The notes beneath the pieces were generated by a model. It was not told the DNA's origin. It saw only the letters and a list, made by a program, of their open reading frames with translations, and searched no databases. A program made the translations under genes and the position numbers. This document shows, piece by piece, positions 1-11,887 of a DNA stretch of 64,000 nucleotides. Position 1 is the first letter of the stretch, and each line of letters begins with the position of its first letter. The DNA lies in contig JAQFWX010000025.1 in NCBI GenBank assembly GCA_027605045.1, forward strand, positions 1 to 64,000, written 5' to 3'. This stretch comes from Phallus indusiatus. Its lineage: Eukaryota; Basidiomycota; Agaricomycetes; Phallales; Phallaceae.

Positions 1-2424
1 CATGCGAGAATAGGTTGATCTTTCGGTACCTTTATTTCCGAGTCAAGATCCGCCCATTCTAACACCTGATTTCCTGCCAATCCCTTGTACTGTAATCGCT
101 CCCCAGGCTAAACAGGACATGAGAATTGTATCGCATTCAGATAAATCTAAACACACCTTTCCGCCAAAAATAATATTTCTAACTCCGTGCAACTCGTGCA
201 TTAAAGTGGTAAATAGGGCGCAGGTGGAGGCGCAATTTCCATTACCGACTATGCTCCAGTTCGAAGTTCGCTACTTGAAGACAAGATAAGGAGACTCACC
301 AATCACTATTTTACTAAAAACATGTTCAAGACACTTGTTTCGTGATGACAGGATGAAAACTCACTTTAGAGGCAGTTCTTTGGGGAAAGGGACGGAAAAA
401 TTTGCATCACAAATATCCTTTCTCGTGCAGTTTGTTGGACTGAATTGGACTATGAAAGAGTATACACTTACAAAAAACCTTTGAGAAGTGGGCTGGCTTT
501 CTCCGTTAATGGAGAATGGTAAAGGGGGAGTGATATAATTATGATTGTTGTCAAACGCGACGTCATTCGGAACTGATGCCCAGGTCGATGGAGCGTAAAA
601 AGCCTACAGGTAACTTGCATTTTGTAATATCCGCAGATAAACGATTGACTGACCTCATCAGGTGTAATGTTTCGTGCGATGTCACTCTTGATAATTTTTT
701 GAGCAAGCGTGTTGGCCCGCACGGATGATTGGAAGCCCCTGAAATCGATTTTAACAAGCTTTCTCTACCAAAGGGCGAGGGAACTTACGGCTGAACTGGT
801 ACTTTGTCAGAACCAGCGAGATATTCATGAAGCCAGAGGCCTAGACAGACCAGTCCACCTGCTTCCAACTGAGTTCGCCAAATAATACCACTAAATCTAT
901 ACAACGAACCTCCATTGGCAGTGACGTCCACGATCATCTGCGTTACACCCGCCTTCTTAAAAGTCCTGACTGAGGTATCGATATCTTGTTGAAACGTCTT
1001 TTCGTCATCTGGCTCAAAGCTCCCGATAAACAAAACACCAGTTTTCTTGTCGGGTAGAATATATGATTTCGCTACCCCTGATCCTCCAGCAATGGTCGGC
1101 ACACTAGGCTGGAATCGACTTGGAAGCGCGATAGGCCCCGTAGAACCATCAACCATTTTACCCGAGGCTCGCCGACGCCGAGCCCCGGGGTGCCGTGATA
1201 CTAAATCGCTAGTGCGTGTTGATGCCAGTCCGTCTTGGTTAGAGAAGTCTATTCCATTTGTAGCATTATTGGCTGCACAATTGTTCTCCCAGCTAAAGAA
1301 AAAGTTAGCTCAATATTTTTTTTATTCCAGTAAAGACCTACTAAGAGGACCCGTCCGTGAAAGGGGTGCCCAGGAATGACGCAGCGTATGGAACATCGAA
1401 GGTCTCGGGTTCAGTCTTGTTCACTAGTTTCAACGTAAGTCTAAGACTTGCTGGTTCAGGAAAGGAGGTCCTGCCAAATCTCCGAGTCGTTGAGAGTAAG
1501 CATTAGTGGAGCCGATTCGATAGCCGGAGACAACACTGTTGACTCGAACACCGTGATCTAGGTAATTCCCACTGGTATTGTGCGCGATAGCATCAATATA
1601 ATCAAAAGGGTCGAGTTCATTGATATTTAGTACTTTTGCGCCAGCGAGTCGTTGCCAGTTGAAATCCAGATCTTCGAAATAAGAAAGGAAGTCGGGACCA
1701 AGTTGTGAAAGATATTCCACTGAATCGGGAGCAACATAAACATTCTGAGCGCCGTCCACTTCTAGCTGTAAATAGTTTAAACAAATCTGAATGCTTTGGT
1801 TAGAGTGCATGCAAGCACATACTATCACATGTGGAGCCGGGAGAATATTCTGGTAAGCAGACCAATAACATGCGGGCAACCAACCTACGTAAAAAGATAT
1901 TAGTATTTTATCAAGCTAATAGTGAGAAAACTCTATTACGGGTATGACCATCATTCATCATAGTTATAAATTGATAAAGGTCTTTATTGAAATCATAATC
2001 CGTCTGGAACTGTTTCAGCTCGTCTATCAATATGAGAAAATTGGTGCACTTACTTCGTAGTTGGTGTTGTTGATTCTTTGAATTTCGGCACGAATGTCAG
2101 TGGTACTTTCTTGGAACGGTGGGGGCGAATTGAGATAATAAGCTTCGAAAGTATAAAAATCGAAGACTCCGGAGACTTAACAATTGTTCATATACTGTAT
2201 AAGAATATATTATGATGATATAAATACGCACCAACAGCTAACACATTCTGCCTTATGGTTTCGTTAAACGGAAAAGACTTGAGACAGGCTAGAGCATCGA
2301 CAGGCGCGACGAAAGATTTACCCGCGACTTTTACACAAGGATCGTTGGCACGTGGCGCGGCCCATGCGCCAGATGCTATGAAAGTTAACAAAGCCACGAA
2401 TTTGATAGCGCTAGGCAATGCCAT
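1..2424 (-). CDS. Secreted S41-family peptidase, copy A (3' end off the window)
   Basis: Likely secreted serine peptidase of the fungal S41 (tail-specific/CPAF-like) family. The chosen ATG opens a hydrophobic signal-like segment (KFVALLTFIASGAWA) followed by the family start DPCVKVAGKSF and FPFNETIRQNV. Later exons give FDFYTFEAYYLNSP, MMNDGHTR, NVYVAPDSVEYLSQLG and IVDVTANGG/LGLWLHEYLAGS. The nucleophile-like motif GNGNCASTCALF lies near position 230, with Ser in CAST the expected catalytic serine. About ten short introns are needed. The reading still continues (LEWADLDSEIK) at the left edge, so the C-terminus is missing; the tandem copy suggests about 80 more residues. A TATA box sits 44 nt upstream of the ATG. 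Family call is firm; substrate is unknown. Confidence 0.85.
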
Positions 2425-3441
2425 TTCTCTCCTTTGACAGATGCAAAGTAGACCATGACAATGAGCATTTTATAGGACAACGTCCATAATCTCGGCAAAT
2501 TTGCCCGTGCTTTGATGATGGTTTCAAGTTGACCCTGTCTTTGAAAGACGACATCGCTATGAGGGCGGTTCGGTGAGGGATAACAAAATATCATTCGGTA
2601 AAGGAGCTCGGATTTCCATGCCCGTGGATGACGACGACGCTCCAAAGGTATCAAAAGTGTTTGTTTTCTGCATTAACCACGGCGTTTGTATTATCAAACT
2701 AGGCTTACCTTCAATAATATCCTGGTCGATCTGTATCATGAGGAGATTGCTGTGCTCAGCTGTTTATTTTTTTCTATAGCAAGCCAGTCGGGGGCGGCCA
2801 TTGCCTCGATTGTATTATAGTAAGCTCCACCAATCATTCAGTATTCAGTATATTTAGTTCTTCCTGTGTCCATTCTATCCCGGACCCTAATAATCAAACC
2901 CTTTGATATTTGTCAAACGCCAACTTGTTAAAAAAAATACCTCTGGCTAATCAATAGAATTCGTTCTTTTTTTTTTCGGTACACGGTAGTACGCGGCAAA
3001 CCTAATGTGCCACCCGCTATCCATTGAATCTACCCTGCATAGGCTCCCGTTTCATGTGTTTTCATCGAGATAGGGAAGTATGTAGCTAGATCCCATTTAC
3101 TTCTATTAAAAATGTATACGCCGCTTATTTGTTGCCGGTTTAAACTAGTCTACGAGGTGTTCTGATATCCAGTGGAGTTTCTTCGAGTTTTTCTAAGAAA
3201 ACAGTTTATATCTAACCGCCCTTCAAAAAGACATTTTAATCGATCAAAGCTCGGATCTTTGTACTACACCGCAGGTGAAAGTGACCGTAATGCCTTTTTA
3301 TTCTCTGAAAATAGTTATTCACAATAATTGTACAACCAAGACACACTAGACTGATCGTCTCGTCTCGTCATAGAACAGTTTTGGCACTGATCATTATCCG
3401 AACTAAGCGAAAGCCTGACGATAGGAGTAAAGATATTGTAC
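2425..3441. other. Intergenic spacer between the two S41 genes
   Basis: About 1 kb with the promoter of copy A at its left end and the 3' flank of copy B at its right end. The short open frames around 2400-2780 have no family resemblance and no splice logic. I see no repeat or mobile-element remnant. Confidence 0.6.
2468..2474 (-). promoter_or_regulatory. TATA box of S41 copy A
   Basis: TATAAAA on the minus strand, 44 nt upstream of the start codon. The paralogue has a TATA element at the same distance in an alignable context (a following ATGC and a CA-rich stretch), which supports function. Confidence 0.6.
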
Positions 3442-6400
3442 TCACACGAACTCCCTAATTCCAGACATGTATTAGATGTGCAATTTTAACACAACCGGCA
3501 AACTCACCAAACTGCTTGCGGATTATTGTAGGTTTCCAAGGTATATGGGAATTGAACTAATACAAGTCAGATAATACATATCATACCGATTGCAAAAGTA
3601 AAGTTTACCCGTAGCCGGTTCTGAGACGTATGCTAATGAACAAATTATTAGACATGTACAGCAATGGTAGATCGAGGATTACCGATGGGTAATGATTCGT
3701 CGAAGAAGCTATATGCTATAGTATCCACATAGTCAAAGAAGCATCACATACTTATTATCTATGAATACGAACCTATCCTCCAGTTTACTCTGCGTTTCAT
3801 CGTTTCACATATGACAAAATTAAAATAAAAAAATATGTGCGCACCTCATATTGGCATTGACAATCCTATCAAAGAAATTAGCTGTTAGTCTCTGTGAAAT
3901 AAATACACGACATACAAATCCGGTGGAGCTAAAGGATCCTAGAATAATTTAATTAACATAAATGCATTGTAAATTCACGTGATAGCTTACATCTTTTACA
4001 TGTCCTGTCTGTCCCATCGTCAGTTTAATGCAAAAAAACAAGCTGACCCTTTCAGTACCTTTATTTCCGAGTCAAGATCTGCCCATTCTAATACTTGGTT
4101 TCCAGCCATCCCTTTGTACTGTAACTGCTCCCCGGGCTAAACGCGAAGCCGTTAGAGATGTATTATAACTACAAGAGAATATCAGACACGCCTTTCCGCC
4201 GAAAACAATATTTTTCGTCGCGTGTAACTCGTGCATTAAAGTGGTGAACATGGAGCAAGTGGAGGCGCAATTCCCGTTACCGACTGCAGCCCAGTTTGAG
4301 GTACATTAGGTGGGAATTGAATGAAAACGTACCAATAACTATTTTGCTGAAATTTGTTCAAAATGTTTGCTGTTCCATAATAACACTGTGAAACTTACTC
4401 TAGAGGTACCGGCGGTTGTTTGGGGAAAGGGACAAAGAACTCTCCATTACAATCATCCTTTTTCGCATGGTTGGTAATCAAGCCGTTGATGATGATGATG
4501 ATACACTTACGAAGAACCTTTGAGAGGTGGGCTCGCTTTCCCCGTTAATGGAAAACGGTAAAGAAGGCGTGATATAATTGAAATTGTTGGCAAACTCGAC
4601 GTCATTCTTCAGCGATGCCCAGTTTGATGGTGCATAGAAAGCCTAAAACAAGTCTTTTCTCAGACACAGAAACAATTTGAACACTAAACTGCTGACTCAC
4701 CTCATCGGATGTAACATTCCGTGCGATGTCACTTTGCACAATTTTTTGAGCAAGCGGGTTTGCTCGCATAGACGATTGAAAGCCTCTGAGATTAAGTCTA
4801 TAAAAATCTTTACCTACCAGGAAACGAAAGAACTCACGGCTGGACGGGCACGTTATCAGAACCAACAAGAAACTCATGAAGCCATTGCCCTAAACAGACG
4901 AATCCTCCTATGTGCCATCATTAGTACTAATAATTGAAGTTTTGACATATCTTAAACAAACCTCCGTTATTGGTGATGTCCACAATAATCTGCTTTACAT
5001 CCGCTTTTTGGAAGGCACTGATAGCTGTTTGAGTATCTTGTTGAAACATCGTTTCGTCTCCTTCGAAGCTTCCGACAAACAAAACACCGGTTTTATTGTC
5101 GGGCAAAATATATGATTTGACTGTTCCTGATTCTCCAGCAATGATTGGCACAGTAGGTTGGAATTGGGTGGGAAGAGCAATAGCCTGCTTCAGTGTACCA
5201 TCAACGATATTTGCTCGCATCCGACGTGTGGACCCGGGGCGTGATACTACATCAGGAGTAGGTGTGAGTGTGGATCCGCCTTGAACAGAATTGTCCACCC
5301 CATTCGTAGCATTGTTAACAGCACAATTGTTCTCCCAGCTAGAAAAGCATTGACTTAAATAATATCTTCCACTCCGACAAAAACTTACTATGAGGGTCCA
5401 TCTGTGAATGGGACACCCAGGAATGTCGTGATATATGGAATAACGACAGTCTCGGGTTCAGTCTTGTTCACTGGGATTAACGTAAATGTGACACTGTTCG
5501 GATCAGGGAAAACAGGTCCTGCCAAATCGCCGAGTCGTTGAGAATAAGCATTGGTGTCGTCGAGCCTGTAGCTGGAGAATACACTGTTGACTCTAACACC
5601 GTGGTCTAGGTAATTCCCACTGGTATTGTGCGCGATAGCATCGACATAATCATAAGGGTCGAGTCCATTGATATATAGTACTTTTGCGCCAGCGAGCCGT
5701 TGCCAGTTGAAATTCAGATCTTCGAAAAAAGAAAAGAACTCGGAACCGAGTTGAGAAAGATATTCCACTGAATCGGGAGCAACATAAACATTCTGCACGC
5801 CGTTTACTTCCAGCTGTGAATAGTTCCGACGAAATTAAGAATTTGAATACTTTCATGGGAGTGCACGTACTGTCACAGGTGGAGCCGGGAGTATGTTCTG
5901 GTAAGCAGACCAATAACACGCGGGGAACCAACCTACGTAAAAAGAAATTAGTAGTTCATCAAGTTTTTAATGGTGGGAAAACACTATTACGAGTATGACC
6001 ATCATTCATCATAGTTGTAAACTGATAAAGGTCTTTCGAGAAATCATAATCCGTCTGAAACTTTCTCAACTGATCCATGTCAATGAGAAAATTTGCCCAA
6101 CTTACTTCATACTTGGTGCTGTTGATTCTTTGAATTTCGGCACGAATGTTAGTGGTACTTTCTTGAAACGGCGAGGGCGAATTGAGATAATAAGCTTCGA
6201 AAGTATAAAAATCGAAGACTCCGGAGACTTAAAAATAGTTATGTAAGAATATATGTATAATGATAGAAATACGCACCAACAGATATCACATTCTGCCTTA
6301 TGGTTTCGTTGAACGGAAAAGACCTGAGACAGGCCAGAGCATCGGCAGGCGCGGCGAAAGTTTTACCTGCGACCTTCACACAAGGATCGCGCTTGGCCCA

Positions 6401-6457
6401 TGTGGATGCTATAGCAGTTAGCAAAGCCACAAATCTAACAGACCTGAGCAATGTCAT
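3442..6457 (-). CDS. Secreted S41-family peptidase, copy B (complete)
   Basis: Tandem paralogue of the gene to its left. The ATG at 6455-6457 gives a short hydrophobic leader (VRFVALLTAIASTWA), then DPCVKVAGKTF and FPFNETIRQNV. The middle exons are near-identical to copy A (NVYVAPDSVEYLSQLG, AHNTSGNYLDHGVRVNSV). The serine motif GNGNCASTC lies near 4280. The 3' half is split by several short introns: KPGEQLQYKGMAGNQVLEW, then KTGHVKDDPLAPPDL, RVNWRIAYSFFDE, YVSEPAT, FPYTLETYNNPQ and a last short exon ending WEFV before TGA at 3442-3444. One intron (4137-4191) has a GC donor where copy A has GT. No frame break was needed. Probably an extracellular or vacuolar peptidase; in ascomycetes some S41 members process secreted peptides, but nothing here shows such a role. 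Confidence 0.85.
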
Positions 6458-7208
6458 TTCTCCCACCTTGATAAACGCAAAACGTACCACAATGTCAAGC
6501 ATTATATACGATAATTCCCCAATAGATAATGAAAGAAGAATACTAAAACAATAGCCTATCGGGAGCCATAAAGTCATCATAGTCATGTGTGCTGGTATAT
6601 AAACTCAACAAGCGAAAAGCGTGACCTGGTTATCGAACTGAATTCCAGAATTTGTTCGCACAAATGTGTATCGTATCGGATCATTTAGTTATTATTGTTC
6701 AGAGAGAAAAACAATGAAGGTCAAAGGGACTACCAAATGGCCTATATTTTTTAATGAATTATCAACGGTACTAGGAATACGCCATATTAAGAATTTCCGA
6801 ACGAACCTGACATATTTCGAAAAAAGCTCGCGTGATGTAATATTACGGCACAGAGAAGTTTTTCGTGGCAAAGTCGCCAACAAACCAGCATTCTTGAAGC
6901 TTGACAAGGAAGATAAGCTGAGAAATTTTGCCAGCGAAGTTTCATGGCGACTGAAAGTGTCCACCGTTCCTGGCTGTGTCACGCGTGCACAAAGGATCGC
7001 TCCATATGGTCAATATATTCGTCAGAACAGGCTACGCCTTTTCAGCTGGTTGGCAAACTCCAAATTAAGCTTATATAAGGGATGGTGTGCGCATATTATA
7101 CGAACAGCCTGTCCTTTAGAATAATGTTCAGCTGATAAAATAAGCAAAAGATTTGCTTACGGACCATAGACTGCAAAAACAGCTGAAAGCTTCATCAACA
7201 CCACCCAC
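6458..7208. other. Intergenic region with an unassigned open frame
   Basis: Holds the copy B promoter and the 3' flank of CutC. An open frame on the plus strand (ATG at 6714, stop at 7124, 136 codons) has no recognisable domain and no family resemblance; I treat it as chance. Confidence 0.5.
6501..6508 (-). promoter_or_regulatory. TATA box of S41 copy B
   Basis: TATATAAT on the minus strand, 44 nt upstream of the start codon, at the same distance as in the tandem copy. Confidence 0.6.
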
Positions 7209-8317
7209 TCATGTTTCCTCGTCGCCGCAAGCATCCTCAGCAATATTCCGAACTTGTGCGACAGTGTTTCGATCAGTACGCCAAATTTGCCAATCACGAA
7301 CTCCACCGGCACCCATGCCCATATTTTCTTTGCGGAAGCTCATAGGACCATCATTCCATCCTCCAGCGCTCAAGTGAATTTCTGGAAACTTTCCAGTTGC
7401 ACAATATTGTGAACTGTATTGACGTTTATACCGGATCCTGGTAAAATAATGATCGGTGGGAACAGCGTTAAAGACAGTTCGGACATGAGAGCTAAAACTT
7501 TGTTATTTGGAGCTGAAGGTCCAGTATGTCCACTAGATATGCGAATATAAGTCAGTTTTCGCGATGAACATTGTCTGAGATAGGTTTACCTTGTCAAAAT
7601 ACGATCAATCCCTCCAATAGAACCAATGTCGCGAATAGCTAAAAAACAATCAGATACGTGCAACGATGTCTAGTGTAGAATGTTAATTTCTAGCTACCTT
7701 CTAACGGATCGCGAGTCATATCGATTGCTCTGTGAAAGCAAACTGTGCTTTTATCAATCATCCGTAACTGCGAGGAACAAAACTAATGGACCTTGCATCG
7801 GTTTGGCAGCTTGAACTAATCTGGTTTCACAAGGTCAACTTGGTAGGATGCATTTTTAAAGATCAATTTACCTACGTCCGTGTTCTTTCAACATCGACTG
7901 TCCCGTCTGTGCGTAGAATACCGACAACAACGCCATTTATGCTTTCTTTTGCAAAAATGCTGATATCTTCAGCATAACGGCAAGCTCATTTTCAGTGAAT
8001 ACAAAGTCTCCAATTCGAGGACGTATCATAACCTGCAAAACAAAAATCACCTGGTGAGTTTTCTCTTAAAAATATGATAAAATGGCGCACCATCAAGTCA
8101 ACGTCGGGACATTTGCTTCTAACCCTTCTAACGAAACCTAAGCTGGGCGTAGTACCTCCTCCGACAGCAATATTAGCACATAACTCCAAACGGGTCGTTC
8201 CACCGGCTACGGCACTAAAGTCCAATAAAACATAAGCAAGTAGGAAGTGTCCAATACTAACTCTGTGGCAGATTCAATCGAATCTACGCAAACCTCAATA
8301 GTAAGTTTCTTGTGCAT
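7209..8317 (-). CDS. cutC: CutC family copper homeostasis protein
   Basis: TIM-barrel CutC protein, a conserved cytosolic family linked to copper handling; its exact reaction is unsettled. Exons read IEVCVDSIESATDAVAGG, RLELCANIAVGGGTTPSLG, MIRPRIGDFVFTENE, ISIFAKESINGVVVGILRTD, ILPGSGINVNTV, EIHLSAGGWNDG and GMGMGAGGVRDWQIWRTD: the family order from strand 1 to the C-terminal Gly-rich loop. The start was chosen because MHKKLTIEVCVDS is in frame with no earlier intron. Two one-base frame breaks, near 7391 and 7973, must be bridged; both fit a lost base in a run. Divergent from RRP1, with 82 bp between the start codons. Confidence 0.9.
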
Positions 8318-8399
8318 GGAAAAAGGATACGTGACAGTTTACGTGACGTTTCGAGTGGTTTTTACCTGCATCACTATTCCTGCTCATCTCGAAAAAAAA

Positions 8400-9612
8400 A
8401 TGGACTCTCCTACTGGAGCTCCTCCGTTAGGAAAATACTTAGCCTCGTCAGGTATGTTCTGTAAGTACTTGTATCTCCCCTCAAAATTCATATAATCATT
8501 CAGATAAAAAGACTAGAGACAAGGCGGTCAAAAATCTCGCTGCATTTTTATCAAATCATTCTGAACCATTACCGAAGTCCGAATTAGCCAAATTATGGAA
8601 AGGGTTATTTTATTGTAAGAACGTCCTTTCATTCTTTATTGTGTTTAAAGACTGGAAAAACAGGCTTCTGGATGTCGGATAAGCCTTTGGTTCAGCAAGC
8701 CTTGGCTTCGGAACTAGCTGATTTATTGCTCCTCATAACCGATACACAAGCTTCATTATCATTTCTTGACGGATTTTGGGAAGCTACCGTAAGAGAGTGG
8801 TCTGGAATCGATAGACTTAGGTAAAGAATAATAAGTTCATATAAACCCTACCGTGCTCACTGACTAGTTTGATTCAGGCTAGATAAATATTATATGCTCA
8901 TTCGCAGATTCACAAATGCTTCGTTTCGACTTCTTATGCGGACAAATTGGAATAAAGAAACTTGTGATCAGTATCACAAAATTATAAGCGAATCACACCG
9001 TCCTCTTTGGTTCGTCTTCTTTTGTGGTTGAGCCGTACCACATGTTCACGTGTGTTTTGGCACTAGTCCTAATGATCACCGAGTCCCCACTAGCTTAGCC
9101 TACCATTTAGCTGACATTTATCTCGAAGAGTTGGACAAAGCCGTTAGAGTGACCAATGATGTAAGTTGATCATTCTTCCAGTAATAAAGCAAGTATGAAT
9201 ATTATGAAATACAGTGCCCTCCGGTTCCCTTAATACCTCTCCTGCAGCCTTTCTTGAACTTGGCTGCGCACACATCTTCGAACACCACACACAAACGAAT
9301 ACAAAGCTCATTATTTGAACCGTTATTATCAGACCTTGCAACTGCCGAAGACAAAAATTCCGAAACCCAGGGCCACAAACGCAAAAGAGGTCAGGAAATG
9401 AAGTTTGAGGACCTGATTTCTAAATCGCGACACGATGAGTCGCCGGAACCGGCGCGCAGTCCTCGCGAACTACGCAAAGCTGTGTATCAAATAATTTTGA
9501 CGTGGCAAGTCGAGAAGACACGAGAGATTCTAACAGGAGGAAGCTATATGCAATTTGGAAAGCGGGGATGGAAGAAGATAGGTCGACACCGACTGAAGTA
9601 GATGCCAGCTGA
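8400..9612 (+). CDS. RRP1: Rrp1/Nop52 ribosomal RNA processing protein
   Basis: Nucleolar protein of the Nop52/Rrp1 family, needed for late pre-rRNA processing toward the 60S subunit. The ATG lies just after a run of A. Exons join to give GKYLASSDKKTRDKAVKNL, ELAKLWKGLFYCFWMSDKP, FWEATVREWSGIDRLRLDKY, MLIRRFTNASFRLL and VPTSLAYHLADIYLEELDK, then a basic linker (KRKRG). The family C-terminus VASREDTRDSNRRKLYAIW follows only after restoring one T in the run at 9495-9498; without it the frame ends at 9601. Five introns of about 46-60 nt. Strong family match. Confidence 0.92.
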
Positions 9613-9875
9613 GCGGTGTATGTAGTTTTGCGAACCAAAAAGTAAAAATAAAACACTCTCTCTAATTTACACGTTGCGAAAACCATAAGTCTGCGCCATC
9701 AACGGAATGGCTGTATCTCATTTGAATTTCCGACGAAATTTTGGCACGTCCATCTTGGTACTAATTGCCAATTGCGGGCGAAGGCGCCCTTCCCTGGTAG
9801 CTTTTGACATTCAACGTTCAACTTCAATAATTAGGCTAACCTTTTTCTTTACATTCTTTCCTATCTCGAAACAAT

Positions 9876-10428
9876 ATGCGACCGCCCATTACCTGCCACG
9901 GTAAGAATGATCAATAGGAACATACAATTGCTAATACAACCTTTGGCATGCGCGGTCACAATTCAGTACTCGATTCGTCTATTGGCAAACCGGCAACGGG
10001 AATCAAGGTTATACTCCAGCGTGCTAAGGTAGAGGGTGATCAGGTTATATTTCAGACATAACGCGCAGGTTAGACATTTGGTTTTCTGTTGTTTATTTTC
10101 AAGAAGTAACGCATCTATTGCTCGGAATAGCATAACGGACGACGATGGTCGCTGCGATTCACTCTATGAGGCCGATTATCCGCTGATTGAAGGAACGTAC
10201 AAAATTATATTCCGCGTTGAAGAATATTTCCACTTACTGGAAAAACTGCTTTTTCCCAACTGTCGAGGTAGGTTGTACTTTCGGAATTATACTTTGTATG
10301 TGCTTTTATGGTAACACTCCTTTGTTCTTCTCTCAAAGATCTGTTTCAACGTTACGGATATCGGAGAACACTATCATATACCCCTGTTGCTCAGCCCTTT
10401 TTCGTATACAACCTATCGCGGCAAATAG
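9876..10428 (+). CDS. 5-hydroxyisourate hydrolase (transthyretin-like)
   Basis: HIU hydrolase of the transthyretin-related family, second step of uric acid degradation (urate oxidase product to OHCU). Exon 1 gives MRPPITCH, exon 2 [19 protein letters not shown], then [33 protein letters not shown] and, after an intron, [20 protein letters not shown] ending [11 protein letters not shown] hydrolases normally end YRGS; here the last residue is K. Conserved His, Arg and HYH residues are present. Two single-base breaks (near 10234 and in the T run 10250-10254) and an unclear join near 10055-10100 must be bridged. Convergent with UBC12. Confidence 0.88.
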
Positions 10429-10597
10429 TGGGCTATAACTAGTAGACGGACTTGCTTAAACGGATGGACTTTTGATAATAGATGAACGAATACACAAATA
10501 TTTGGACTTGGGACTTGAGTTCACTTACCACTCTTACACGGCGCACACGTGTGATATATAAATATATATATCCTGCAAACTTCTTATTAAATTTGAC

Positions 10598-11442
10598 CTA
10601 TCGTCGGACTTGTACAGTGTCATATTCTACGCCCTTCACGCTACCTCCTCGCATCGAGCTCCGTACATTGGCCATGAAAGTATCTCGATTCCGCCGCAAA
10701 TCTTCTGCCGCCTCTGAATAAAATCATATCATACATCAATGAACGGTGTCTAATAGATCGTTGAAAACCGAAACTACTGAACCTTTGTTAAGTGGATCAT
10801 CCGCGTTGGGTTCGAGGAATAGATATTGCAAGCCGACCATTACAGAGTTTAAATTAAGCACCGGTTTCCAATCTTCTCTGAGAATGTTTAAGCAAACGTT
10901 GCCCTCCAAATCAACATTAGGGTGGTATATCTAGATATAATATCAGACCTCTGATAGAACTTTGGGGAGAGATGGAGACATACTTTAGGAAGACATCTAA
11001 CTTTAGGTGGCTCGTGTGGATAATTGATATTGATCACGAAAGAAAATCGAAATTCGCCACCCTTGTACATTCCTGAACATATAGTCAAACGTACTGTAAT
11101 TTTCAAAAAGTGTTCTCGCATACCTTCATCAGGTGAAATGATAAGGAAGAAGTTGAGCAGGTTATCAGGGTCAGGGTGCTCGAGCTTCATTGTTCCTGGT
11201 AGATCGAGCTCTGTCAAGTCTACAACCAGTGATTGAGCAGACATTAGACTATGAAGTTACATCTCACAAACCCTTCTGAACTCGAATCTGAGCCGCACTG
11301 GTCTTTGGCTTTTTCTTCGCTGCGGCATCGTCTGAACTCTTCTTCATGCTCCATATCTGCGCGCCATGAGCGAAATAAGTCATTGTTTCTGTTAATGCGT
11401 CGAATGAGGAGATTAATTATGAGTGTACATTACCTTGATCAT
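10598..11442 (-). CDS. UBC12: NEDD8-conjugating enzyme E2 (UBC12)
   Basis: E2 enzyme that passes NEDD8/Rub1 to cullins. A three-codon first exon (MIK) is followed by [20 protein letters not shown], the docking peptide typical of UBC12, then [63 protein letters not shown] (catalytic Cys in NVCLNIL), [20 protein letters not shown] and a C-terminal tail ending QVRR. Five introns, no frame break. The tail [13 protein letters not shown] is longer than in animals. Very secure. Confidence 0.96.
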
Positions 11443-11887
11443 TGTGAGTGAATAAAAATGTTTCTACACGAAATGCGGTTATAAAAGAAGTGGACGAGAG
11501 AAGTGTGGCGTACGTGAGGCTGGCAGGGTGTGCAGTGCCGGAGATCACCGGCACCGACAAAGCAAGAAATTCCGAGTCTTGACTGGCTCTTTGGGGATTT
11601 TGCAGAACAGAAAGGAATACAATGCATACAATGCATCGGAATTTGCCTGCTTATTTAGCTCAACAATGCAAACTAGTAGCGTAGTCTTTTTATATTGTCA
11701 TTTATATCATACATCCGTCCAGTCTAAGGAATTGAATGTAAAGTAAAGAGAAAAGAACATTAAGGTTGATTATTTTAATCCCTTTTTTACTTTACTACGG
11801 CTGCAGGCTTGTGCGGCAAGAAAATCCGGGCGTGAATGAAGTACTAGCAGCCGAGCGATCGCGGTGTGCTCCTTGACCTCCGACAAC
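11443..11887. other. Divergent promoter region, UBC12 / 2OG oxygenase
   Basis: 445 bp between two start codons pointing away from each other. No open frame with family resemblance; no clear TATA element on either strand. Confidence 0.6.

Noticed and set aside
4020..4060. Early stop for S41 copy B at 4020-4022
   Set aside because: Family-typical exons (DPLAPPDL, RVNWRIAYSFFDE, FPYTLETYNNPQ) continue downstream with canonical introns, so the gene ends at 3442.
6666..7124. Open frame of 152 codons on the plus strand
   Set aside because: The frame begins with GTG; from its first ATG (6714) it has 136 codons with no domain, no signal or splice pattern. Frames this long occur as shadows elsewhere in the window.
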